DNA of 64,000 nt from Rhinopomastus cyanomelas (Eukaryota; Chordata; Aves; Bucerotiformes; Rhinopomastidae), in assembly GCA_013400115.1 (NCBI GenBank), contig VXBP01005586.1, positions 1,001,537 to 1,065,536 of the forward strand, read 5' to 3'. The position numbers and the translations under genes are program-made. This document shows, piece by piece, positions 50,358 to 61,118 of this stretch. The notes beneath the pieces are model-generated. The model was not told the origin of the DNA. It ran no database searches and saw only the letters and a program-made list of their open reading frames with translations. Within the stretch, counting starts at the first letter, position 1; the number at the start of each line of letters is the position of its first letter.

Positions 50358-50501
50358 TCAGTGGAGAGAAGGCACCTCGAGGTACCACTCCAGATTCAAG
50401 CAACTTGCTCACCAGTAGAGACGGCCAGAAGACATTTGGTTGGGAACAAAAGCTTCTTGGAAATCTCCAGCTCAGCACTGCCCCAGTTTCTGGTCCAGCA
50501 G
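50358..50501 (+). CDS. ALK: ALK exon, variable linker between MAM2 and the ligand-binding region (probable human exon 11)
   Basis: The 144-bp exon enters in phase 1 and ends in phase 1 at GCAG|GTAACT. It encodes ISGEKAPRGTTPDSSNLLTS and then a Ser/Gly/Gln/Leu-rich stretch ending TAPVSGPA. Only the opening ISGE is clearly shared with human ALK; the rest is divergent and about five codons longer than the human exon as I recall it. It corresponds to the flexible linker before the ligand-binding TNF-like/glycine-rich region. The call rests on its position between two well-conserved exons, correct phases, good splice sites and the ISGE anchor rather than on similarity throughout. Confidence 0.88.
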
Positions 50502-53500
50502 GTAACTGTCTGGTCTGAGAAGCAGCCTTTTTTGACAGTTGTGACTATATGTAACATGGTTTTTTTTTTCCTCTTAGTTTTACCAAAACCTTTGTTCAGA
50601 GTTTTACCCAAGTCTTTTACAAACAAACCAAACCAAAACGAAACAAGCTCTTGAAAGTTTTGGCTGGTAACTGTAACTTGGACTTCAACTGTAAGCTGGT
50701 GAAACAACTAGAAGGAGCCTGTTCTTGAAGTAAAAAGTGTTTTTATACTCTGAGAGGTTTGTTTGTTGTCGTGATCATATAAAAATAGTCAGGAATCCAA
50801 GTGAAGTGTCCAAGTTGACTGAGTCCAGGATTCAGTAACCTGAACACCTGTATCTAGTTACTATAGACTTAATTCAAAATGACCCAGCTCTGCTTTTTCA
50901 GAAATATTTTCATTGCACATTTGAAAGAGAACAGTATTGGACTTTGTTTTTAAAACATGGTTTTTAGTTAGTTAGCGATGTCAGTCTTGTACAGTCATTG
51001 TTATTTTTGTTTTCCTCTGTCCCCCATCTCCTCTTCAGTTTAACTGTAGTGGCACAAGCCAAATACACTCTCCCTTCTCTCTCCCTCAGATCACTGTCCC
51101 CCAAATGTTTGTCTCTTCTAGGTTTGCCCGCACATTCACAATATCTGTTTTGGGATCTACATGTGCATTTCTGTTTCATACTGCTTCCTTCTTTTCTTCT
51201 TCCCAGCTTCTCTTCTATAGTTGATTCAGGTGGCTGTAACCTCCAGCCTACCTGGGGCACCAGTGCTGACCACAGAAAAGTAACTGTCACCCTCAGCACT
51301 ATGCATAGCTGTTTCTCCTCACTTGGTGCTAGGTAGTTACCTGCCAATTTGAAAGCGTAGCTGGTGTCTGCTCCATTTACTTTGTCAGTAAGTTCAGTGA
51401 TTCGTTCCTGCTTTATCCTCTTCTCCATCTCAGAGAGACTTCGAGTCTGTTCTGTTCTAGGTTGTGTTGCACTTTGCTACCTGCAGTGTACTGTTGAAGT
51501 ACATGAACTATGATGTTAGCTCAGATACAAACAGCAGTCTGGTCAATATGGTCAAAAGCTCCAGACAGCCTTGAAAGCTTGCCTGTAAAGCTTTATGTGT
51601 TAGCCTGCTCTGTGCTGCACAGCAGAATGGCCACTGGTGCCTGAACTCACGTGTGACATGAGCTCTGGCAGTGGAGGCAGGTGATAGTCTACAGTGTAGG
51701 CCAAGAACTGCTATCAGGTGGAGTTTACTGATACTTTATGTCTTGAGCATCACACAGTAAGAAAAATGCAGAAGCACTGGCAGCAGTCTTCAGGAGAATG
51801 AGAAAGGGAAAGAGCCCAAATGAGAGGATGCTGGGCTGGCTGGACCTGTGCTTTAGCTATAAAGGTTGTGTTTAGCTCTGTTTCAGATGTGTGTGATCTC
51901 AGGCTGGTCATGAAGACATAATTTCTAAAAACACCCTCTTTGAAGAGCCTTTGAAGTGTCTCTTCAATATCTGTATCTCTATTTCCTGCCTGTAAATAGA
52001 GCCACCTTTTACTTTTAAGTGTTTTCAGTATTACACTGAGGTGAGTGATCCTGTGGTAGTATCCCAACACAGCTGTAGATTATGGGCTTCTGGCTCACTT
52101 TCCACAGGAATGGCAATACTTAGGCTGTGATGTAGCTCCCTAAGGCAGCTGTACATTTACTTCTAGGTACTTAGTGTTTTAGTAACTCAGAAGACACTAG
52201 ATATCAGGTTCAGATTGCAGAATGGTCTAAAGTTTGGATGCAAAGTTTATGTAAAGTGAGTGTGCGAGAATCGTTCAGGCTGTGGAAGATCCTAAACTTT
52301 CCAGAAATCTGTTAACCGCTGCCATGTGTCACACATGGAATGACCAATCTGCTGTGTAGAGTTGCTACAACTAGTACAGGGGGTTTGCTCTCTCAAGTTT
52401 CTTGATGATGACCAAGACTAACACAGAAAAATTCACAGAGGTTTCAGGTCACACAATTACCAGCAGTACAAGGTGGCCATTAAGTAGATGATCACAGAGC
52501 AATGCAGATGCATCCTTTTCAATTAACTGAAACATGTCCTTTGCTGAAATGACAACTTTTTGCTGAAAGGTTGCAGGAGAAGCTAAAACCTTGAAGCAGC
52601 CTGAAAATGTTGTAGGAAAGCAGGAAATTGAAGCAACTTTACTGATGCTAAGATTTTCAATTGAAATTTTTAAGTCTGTACAGAAGGCTGTGCACGATTT
52701 GTTTAACTTAAATAACTTTATTAAGGCTCTTTGGCTCAATTTTTAAATAGATGAGGTGTTAGTTTAAAACTTAAAGCTACCCAAACCATAGCATCTTTCT
52801 ACAAGGAGTTTAACTAACAATTAAAAAAGCCAATTTATGTCAAACCAATGCAATTTCCTTTCACAGACAAGGCTGGAATATGGAAATTCAGGCATATGAA
52901 GATACAGTAAGCAGTAATGTGAAACTCTAGGTAAACAAATTACTATCATGGAAAGGGGAGGAGACAGAATAGGACTCTCAGTAGGCAAAAGGAGATAACA
53001 AGACAGAGTAATCAAGTTTTAATTAAAGATTCCTGGGCTTCTGAATAGGCTTCTGAGTAGGCTGTAAATACCACAAGGACAGCGTCTCTTTTGATGCTTT
53101 GGCTTCACATATATCCCAGTGACAATGTACTTGTGTCAGGGCTCACAATATTAAAATGGTAAATTGTGAAATGTACAAAAATATTCACCTTTTGCCCTCT
53201 CAAATCTTGCTTTGTTTTGTCCCATCTGATCTGCACATCCACCAGCCATTGTGCAACCTTCGTTTCATGCACAGAATCATCATCACATCATTTTCTCATC
53301 TGGAGTGGATTATTGTTTTCCTTCAGTTCCAGTCTCTTCCCCACAACACTTGGTGGTTACAACAGATTTTGTCTTTTGTATCAGGGAGAGTCCTTTTATG
53401 AGTACTCTGTTTCTCGGAAGAACTCTGAGTCACGTTAGTTAATCAGATTGAAGGAGCTGAAAGGACCAGCAGAGCGAGTATTAAGTAAAGGAAAATTACA

Positions 53501-54643
53501 TTTGTTTGCTCTTTGTGTGCAATTATACTAACTGAACTGTTGGCATAATGCAATAAAGGTATTTGCAGAATTGCATTTTTGTATTAAGCATCAATTAACA
53601 CAGTGAGTAACAGGTCAGTGTCCTCTCCTCAAGAAAAGTAGCATCCTAAACAATGATAGAAACACTCAGAGATGGATGCTATGATCTCCCACTGTGCAGG
53701 CATGAATTTCTGTATTGCAGTCTTTACACTCGCTTTCTCTTGTAGAACTGAAAATGGCAAAGGCACAATACTGAAAACCAACAGACGCCCAGATCTCATC
53801 AACTGGCATAACTGTTCTCCAGAGTTAATCACACAATTGATATTAACAGGGCAATTCACACATTTTAAAGGTGCCCTCTCTTAAGGACAGCAGTTTAAAT
53901 TGTGCAGAAACTCCTATAAATCTCAGGAAAGACTTTAAAAACATTTTGACACTCTACACAACTTTTTTATCTCACCAGCATTTCTAATACCCTTTTTAAC
54001 TGTGAACAGCAAATTCCAAAAGAGTTAGTAACGTGTCTCACTTAACACCCTTTATTGAAGACTCACATGAGCTATTCAAGCGAAACATAAAAGAGAAATT
54101 TGTTTTATACATCCTGCTTCGCTAGTTTCTGATTCCAGAAGGTAAAATCCATCCTCATTGCCCTTTGTTGATGTTCAGCAATGACCTAGCCCTGCTATAT
54201 TAACTACAGATGACTTCCTGCAAGGATAGTGTTCCCTTTATGTGGACACTTAAGAAAAATCTAAACATGAATCTAGCTTTTAGTATTTTTTTTTAAAGAT
54301 ACTAGAGATCAATCTGACACATCTGTTGGTGCTCAAATATTCTTCTTATTGAACTGGAAAACACTTTTCAATTGCCACCCTCATCTAGACAAGAGAGAGA
54401 AAAGTAGGAATAGTAACTCCATAAATAGCTGAAAAGCTGGTCCTACTCTTAGTCTGGCCGTGCTTGTGTAAGGTTCTGGTATTGCTGGCGAGACTCACTA
54501 ATGGCTGCGATCACTCTATGTGCCATTGTGTAGACAAGGGGACTGTGACTGTGAGCACAACGTAGTTCTGCCATTTGCCGTCATCTTTCATACCCTGCCT
54601 TGCCCCATTAATCTCTGACAAATAATGCTGGAAAAGTTAATAA

Positions 54644-54706
54644 TCTCACAGAATTACTGAGGCTGGAAAAGACCTCTGAGATGATCAAGCCCAACCTCAA
54701 ATTACT
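54644..54706 (-). mobile_element. CR1 LINE 3'-terminal remnant
   Basis: Only about 60 bp: ctcacagaattactgag, then ggctggaaaagacctctgag and gatcaagcccaacct. These are the antisense of the last CR1 3' UTR bases. It resembles the start of the copy at 42,148 and probably belongs to the same subfamily. Confidence 0.85.
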
Positions 54707-55815
54707 CTCACAGGACGCTGTTAAACTGCAGAAGCTCCACAGCAGACAGGTATTAGTGAAGGTCAAGATGGGCAGTAAGCTTTTGATTTCCCACAGTGGT
54801 TAATATTGTAAAGAGCTTGGGAATGTTTTTACAAATAGATGAAGCAAGTTTTCTGATTCTTCATGGCGTCAGGTTTGATGACATCTGCTTCGGAGAAAGA
54901 AGTAAAATAACTTCTCAGAGGAACAAGTAACAGAATTAATTGCCTCCAGAAGTTGTAGCTGCTGGGGTTCTTATGCATCTGAAGCATGAGACCTTATAAC
55001 TCTTATTAATTGTCTTCACACTATTGGAAGTAGGTATTATCTATTGGCCTGAGTAGAGGTTGTTGGCAGTAAGTTCCACAAACTGCCTACGTATTGTTCG
55101 TAGTCACTGATACATTTCACTTGTGTTACTCATGGTTCCAAATAAGCCCCCTATATGGTCCATGGTTGCTAATTTTCTCAAATCACAGTAAACATTTGGT
55201 ACAGAATGAGCTGAAATTTGGTTCAAACCAGCTTAATTTAAAAAATGCCAGTTAATACATTTAAGGCCTGAGGAACAGCTAAAATGCTCGTGTATGTTTT
55301 GTGACATGAAGTTTATGTTCCGTATGTGCCAGTGAAATTGCTTCCTATGTCAGATGTACAAATGTGCTTTAGGCTTTGCTCTGCTGTTTTCTCTTCATTG
55401 GTGCTGGTAGTTATTTGCAGCGGTGCCTGCAGCAGTGCTGCTTTGGGCTGCACGTAGCATCACAGCTCAAATGAAGAGGTTATTTTAGTCTCCAACAGTT
55501 TTGTTCTTTTTTGTTTTCCAAGAGCAGGACATCACTCCTCTTTTCTGTGGCTGAAATCCAGACCCTTGATTGTAGTGCATTTTTCATATCCAGCCAAGCT
55601 GCAATGAAAACTAGGATTTCTTTTGTGCAAAAGAGAATAAGCATCAGTGCATAAATACATCAGTAAATCTAATTTGTAAAGAAGAGTTGGGATAATGATT
55701 TTTTTTAAAAACCTCATTTAATGGAGTCAAAATGGCATTTCTTACAAAATGTCATTGCTGGGACCTTAGCAGCATGTTAGGGAGATTGCCAGGAATCTTG
55801 CAGAGGGTCAGACTT

Positions 55816-56345
55816 GTCACAGAATCACAGAAACGTTTACGTTGGAAAAGACCTAAAGATTATTAACCTACTCCTACATTTATCCCCTCTAAAACATATC
55901 TCTAAGCACCTCATCTATACAACTTCTAAGCACATCAAGGGATGGTGACTCAACTACCTTCCTGGGCAGCCTGTTCTAGTGCTTTATAACCCTTTCAGAG
56001 AAAAAGAAATTCCTGATGTCCAGCCTAAACCTTCCTTGATAAAGTTTTGGGCCATTTCCTCTAGTCCTATCATTGTTTACCTGTGAGAAAAAGCCAGCAT
56101 TCACCTCTCTACAATGCCCTTTCAGATAATTGCAGAGTGCAATAAGGTCTCTTCTCAGTCTTCTTCAGACCAAAGAAGTCCCAGTTCCCTCATCCACTCT
56201 TTGTAAGGCTGGTTCTCCAGGTGTTTCACCAGCCTGGTTGCTCTCCTCTGCACCTACTCCAGCACCTCAATGTCCTTCTTGTAATGACGTGCCCTAAACT
56301 GAACTCAGCACTTCAGTTGGGGTCTCACCAATGTGAAGTACATGT
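55816..56345 (-). mobile_element. CR1 LINE 3' fragment (about 530 bp)
   Basis: Antisense CR1 from the tail (gtcacagaatcacagaaac) through 'gttggaaaagacct', 'agggatggtgactcaacta', 'ctgggcagcctgttctagtgc', 'aaccctttcagagaa', and on into the ORF2 C-terminal coding region: 'ataaggtctcttctcagtc' and 'ctactccagcacctcaatgtc'. It ends near 'ggggtctcaccaatgtg'. It is 5'-truncated and decayed, and its plus-strand open frame is not a gene. Confidence 0.92.
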
Positions 56346-57658
56346 GGGTGAACAGGCAGAAGACCAAAGGTTTCCTCTGTCATGTTTCTTGTCAAAGTGG
56401 GGATTTCATCTAATGAGCAGATGTGTAAGTTACTGTCTGAAATGTAGTTCCTCAGTTCTGCATCTGGGTGTGATTTTTAATTTTTCTGCTGCTGTAAACA
56501 TGAATTTCCAGTTTTTAAACCCAGTTAGTGTCTTGCAGCTGCTAGTGACAGACTATTCAGAGTTACCTGTTAGTTTTCATCATGCTCAACTGTTTCTGGA
56601 AAGGGGGCATCTGTAACCTGTGTAAATTTGGGCAAACTTCTGAAATCTAGCTATTTGGGAAGATTTAGACTGGAGAGTCCTGCTTTTTTTCCCTTAGTAT
56701 GAGGTGCCAGCAATTTTAGCCTGGCACACACTACAGAAGGAAGGAGAGTTATGTGGTGCTGTATGTGACAGACCAGTTGTGCACTGATGGGAAAAAATCT
56801 ATGTTTCTCACCTAGCTGCTTAAGGATTTTCGATTCAGTGCTGCTGCTCTAGTCTTTGGAAATTAAAATAATGCTTCAATTTGAGTTACTGTAAACTGCT
56901 GTGGCATGCAGCAACCTGTAGAAATGCTCTCTCTCAGCATGAAACATGCTGCAGTCATTTCTAGAATCAAGAGAAAAATCAATACTTTACAGGGAGTGTA
57001 TGGTTATTCTTACTTTAAAAAAGGAGTGATGGGTTATCTAAGATGGGCAACGCTTTGTTTCGTTGCTGGATTAGTGATTAAAGATTTTGGGCTGCTGTTA
57101 CATCTGCAGAATGAAGACTGGCTTTGTGAAACACTGAAAGAGCCAAGTGGGAGAAGTGTGAGGTTTTCAGTGTGTATCCGCGATTGTAAGACCCTTCTGT
57201 ACTAATTATGTTGAAACAGGGCAACTTCTTCCCATGCCATACTCTCTGCCGTTTAATTCGGCAGCAAAGTTGTTACGAGTTGGACTGGCTTTCAGGATCA
57301 CGTATGAAAATGCATATAAACAGAAGGAAGACTGTTTGCAAGTAAATGCAGCAGTGACAAAGAGGAGATGACACAACACCTGGCTGTAGGTTTTGCTGAA
57401 ATCCTTAGTGCTTCAAATCAGGCATCTCCATAGATTTCAGTTTGGTCAGACTCTCTCTTGCAATATTTTTGGCAAAGGTCACTACCCAAACAGCTACTTC
57501 TGAACTATTTCTTTTCCCTTTCCTGTCTACCATCTACCTGAAGAGAGGAAGTAAACATATCTGTAAGCACTGGCTGCAGCAGCTGAAGAAACTGGAATGG
57601 TTTCCATATAATCTTGTTGACACCACTGTATCAATTACAACAGGATTGCTTTTGTTTG

Positions 57659-57695
57659 CATTATCCTACGTTTACATCCTAAATGTAGGATAATG
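57659..57695. repeat. Hairpin, 16-bp stem with one G:T pair and 5-nt loop
   Basis: The left arm 57,659-57,674 (cattatcctacgttta) pairs with the right arm 57,680-57,695 (taaatgtaggataatg) across the loop catcc. Eleven outer and four inner pairs are perfect, with a single G:T between. The stem is too short for a typical pre-miRNA. It may be a foldback remnant. Confidence 0.85.
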
Positions 57696-60429
57696 TCTCT
57701 TGTGCTCAGTCATATGCAGGTTCCTTGTGTCATAGTCCCTTCACAATAACCTATCTGTGGGCTTTCAATCTTCCCGCTGTCATGCTCTTAAAAGCTAGAT
57801 TCTAAGAGCTTTGATGCACCTTCACTCATCTAAAACTACTAGCACTGTTTGCTCTTACCCTGATACAGCCTCTGCACTGAAATAAGCTCCCTCTAGTCTG
57901 TTCAAGAGGCAGAAAATACAAACATTATTCTGGTTGCTTCAGTTCAAGGTCTGAAGGGATAAAGTTTGCAGCAGAAGAACAATTTTCTTCTGTTCCACAA
58001 GGGCTCTGGGCTTTTAAGGAAACAGCAAACTATTAAAAAGCATTTTGAAATAAGACAGTTCACTGACCCTTGTGCCTGGAACCCAGTGGGAGTCAAGAGC
58101 TGCCAGTCAAGAGACCCAGCTGTGCTGTGTGTTACATGCATGGTAGTCTAGAGGTACTTCTGCCAAGTCCAGGTAAGCAGATACTTAAGAAACAAGATTT
58201 ATTTGAAAGGATTAAATCAGAAATGTAAAGGATAACTGTAAAAGAATTATGCACATGCTGTGGTCTGTCCTAGGTTTTATCACTTCCAGTTTTCCATTTA
58301 AATACTCTGAAGTTTCGGGCTTATTGTCTCCTTGAAGGTCACCTACTTCTGCCTTTGGGTACATGTTTGATGTTTCACTGGAGATATCCAAATGGCTTCT
58401 TATTGTTCCAAAGACAGTTACCTGCCCGCTTCACTAAACATATGTTTCAGTGCAGGTGGCTTAGCCCATGGGATATTGCATCGTTAAATCACTGTGATAG
58501 CTGACAGAATGAGTCTCTCATCTTCCATTTTGTGTGAGATTTTCCTTTGTCTTTGGAATGGGGTTTTTCTGGAAGAATAAACATAAGTAACTTGTGGTAC
58601 AAAACTGTTGATATCAGAGCTACTGGAATATTTTGCTTTAGGAGCTTCTAGACCCCTTACCTGTTCTATCCTCTCTTACCTGTTGTTCTTGGGGTCTGGT
58701 ACAGCAGAGGCAGAGTGGAATTATTCTGTTTCTTAGATTCTAATTTTAAGACTTTATACTACCACATATTGCAGAAGGATTGAGAAAATAACTAAAATAA
58801 GTATGTAGGTACATACTTGCATGTAAAACAAGCAAAAGTAAGAAAATCTCTAGAGCATCCTTGCTTGGGGAGTTTTGAGGAGGGGTGGCAAAGACTTGGA
58901 GTACGAGGGAAGAGATTGTTCTCTCAGCAGTGCTTAGACTGGGGAGCTTTCTTGAAGTAGTAGTTTTGCATTGTTTCTTGGAATATCCAAGTCTATAACA
59001 CAAAGGTTTTTCAGAAGTATCAGCCACTTTATTTCTTAAAGTCCTGACAAATTCATTTTTGATTCACTTTGTGCATTGAAATTTTTTAGTAGAAGGAATT
59101 TAGGTTAACTTCAACATTGTTTTGTGCAAAGGTAATTCATACATTGTGTTTGGCTAAACAGATGTGTATCCTTGTATTTCTGATGGGTGATCCCTCCAGT
59201 AACACTGATAGTAGAACTGCTGGCCTCTCTCCCAGAAACCTGCACACCACCATTTCTAGACCAGATCTCTTAAGCAATGGCTCCAAATTCCAAGAAGCAG
59301 ATCAAGCTAATGCTCTGTCTGACCTCAATAGTACCATAGCTGAAAGGGCCTGTACATGTTGTATTGCATTACTGAAAGCTGGGGGAGATAATGGAGCCCT
59401 TTGAGAAAGCCCTAAGGAAGGATGACTGGCCCAACATCTTTTATAGAAATTGCATTCTTTAGATGCATTTCAAGTCTTCTGTCTTTAATGGCAGTAGAAT
59501 TAACTAATAGAGTTTACTAGGTTAACCTGTTAGTAAGTATGAAGGATAAATCATGTAATTGTAACAAAAATGCTTAGTCCCAATAGAACTTAGTTTTGAT
59601 TACATATGATTGAAATGATACATATGATCTGTATTTCCTGATGTGCTAGCAAATATGTTAGGGTGAGTCTCACAACAGCTTTGTGATCTTGCAACTGTGT
59701 TGGCCCTGGTAATGGATCTTTCAGGATAAGGATGACTTTTCCAGCCTAACATATTCAAATGATAAACAAACTATATTTTTGAGGTGTAAATTAGCAATGC
59801 CTTGCTCTGTTTGTACCGGGCTGACATTTCCAGTTGGTGAAAATAGCAGATCTGCCCTAGAACATGCAGAGCTTAATGCTTGTTTTGCAGGACTCAGTAA
59901 GGCGTTTTGCCTTGTGATGTTAAACTTGAACCTCTTGAGAGCAAGTAATTTTTCAAGATACAATTAGTTTATTGTTATATTTTAATCACTGATATGATAT
60001 TGTATTTACAGGTGTTTATCTAATTAACAACTACTTCCACATATAAAACAAATTCAGTAATCAAATGTCTGTAGAAAATGAAAAGGCTAAAATGCACTGG
60101 TCTTGAGGTTATTAGCAGCCAACTTTAACAGCCCAGAGAGCAGAGCCCAAAACTAGGTGGTCTGTGTTGCAGTTTACTCTCCTTTGTAATCTTTGCCTTT
60201 TTGAGCCTCAGAAAAAATAAAGCTAAGTAAATAGTTGTGATATCTTTCAGGATATGTAGACAAAAAGCTGTCAAACACCAAGATACACTGTGCTTTTAAA
60301 CAAATTCTGTATTTGTTCTGACTCAAATCTTGGGCTAAGTTCTTCTCTCGGTCCAACAACATAGAGTAAACAAAGAGCAGGACAGTTACTTGATGTTCAG
60401 ATCATGCCTTGTGTGTGTCCTCATTTCAG

Positions 60430-60592
60430 ATCATTGGTTATTCACAACATGTGGTGCCAGTGGACCCTATGGCCCCACACAGAGCCAATGCAATGATGCC
60501 TACAGGAACTCCAACCTCAGTGTGATTGTAGGAGCTGAAGGGATTCTCCAAGGCATTCAGATCTGGAGAGTACCAGCGACAAACACATACAG
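60430..60592 (+). CDS. ALK: ALK exon, start of the TNF-like/glycine-rich ligand-binding region (probable human exon 12)
   Basis: The 163-bp exon enters in phase 1, stays open and ends in phase 2 at CAG|GTAAGG. It encodes HWLFTTCGASGPYGPTQSQC, then NDAYRNSNLSVIVGAEG and GIQIWRVPATNTY. This is the most conserved exon in the window; it matches human ALK with only a few changes and is clearly closer to ALK than to LTK. In structural work this membrane-proximal region folds with the glycine-rich domain and binds ALKAL ligands. NLS is a potential N-glycosylation site. The next exon, expected to begin with a GYGAAGGKGGKN-like glycine-rich segment, is not found before 64,000. Confidence 0.97.
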
Positions 60593-60684
60593 GTAAGGGA
60601 GCAATATCTGATTGTCAAAATGTATTTTTGTTTTCAAAAGTTCTTTGAACTGCGGATACATGCTAGAGATATATGAAGTATTAT

Positions 60685-61118
60685 ATTAGAAAGTTGGTCC
60701 TTCTCCTTGATCCTAGAATTTCCAGCCCTTTCAGCTCATATTTCTTGTCTGGAAGATGCATTTTTTTGGTCAAAGATTGAAGAGAGATAATCAATCACCT
60801 GAGGCAGATGATTGATGTTAGGTATCTTTAACCTAACTGGTTGAGGGTTGGGAGAGCTCTACAGGTAACTCAGAATCAAGCGTTTTGACCTCCCCAGGCC
60901 AAGGACCATGCATATCCCTGTGAATCCTGTGGTCAGGATGAGTTTCTCACTCTTCACCTGGTATATAAGGTACAGTCATATATCAGCATTTTTTGTGGGA
61001 CAACTTGCAACACNATTAGAAAGTTGGTCCTTCTCCTTGATCCTAGAATTTCCAGCCCTTTCAGCTCATATTTCTTGTCTGGAAGATGCATTTTTTTGGT
61101 CAAAGATTGAAGAGAGAT
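60685..61118 (+). repeat. Perfect 104-bp direct repeat flanking 226 bp that ends in an N
   Basis: Bases 60,685-60,788 recur without visible change at 61,015-61,118, an offset of 330 bp. The second copy starts on the base right after the single N at 61,014. After both copies the sequences diverge at once (aatcaatcac versus tttggaagcc). Such an arrangement is typical of a contig joint at a repeat of about k-mer length, or of a gap of unknown size in a tandem duplication. Confidence 0.93.
61014..61014. other. Ambiguous base (N), probable contig joint
   Basis: The only N in the window. Its location at the exact start of a duplicated block suggests an assembly joint rather than a single uncertain base. 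Confidence 0.85.

Larger units (their letters stand above)
50502..60429 (+). other. ALK: ALK intron (9.9 kb)
   Basis: It has a GTAACT donor and a cctcatttcag acceptor. It contains CR1 fragments at about 54,644-54,706 and 55,816-56,345 and a 16-bp hairpin at 57,659-57,695. No other family was recognised; open frames at 50,964-51,428 (minus), 56,906-57,205 and 57,442-57,693 have no motif and no conservation I can see. Confidence 0.85.

Noticed and set aside
50964..51428. 154-codon minus frame, open also on the plus strand
   Set aside because: The composition is Lys/Arg/Glu-rich and low in information, with no family resemblance and overlapping open frames on both strands; most likely chance.
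56906..57205. 99-codon plus frame with a hydrophobic centre
   Set aside because: It has no homology I can recognise and no splice sites linking it to ALK frames.
60430..60592. LTK, the ALK paralogue, as the gene identity
   Set aside because: LTK shares the CGASG.HGPTQ core, but the NSNLS, GIQIW and ATNTY strings and the MAM2 ENKTGKEQ block fit ALK.
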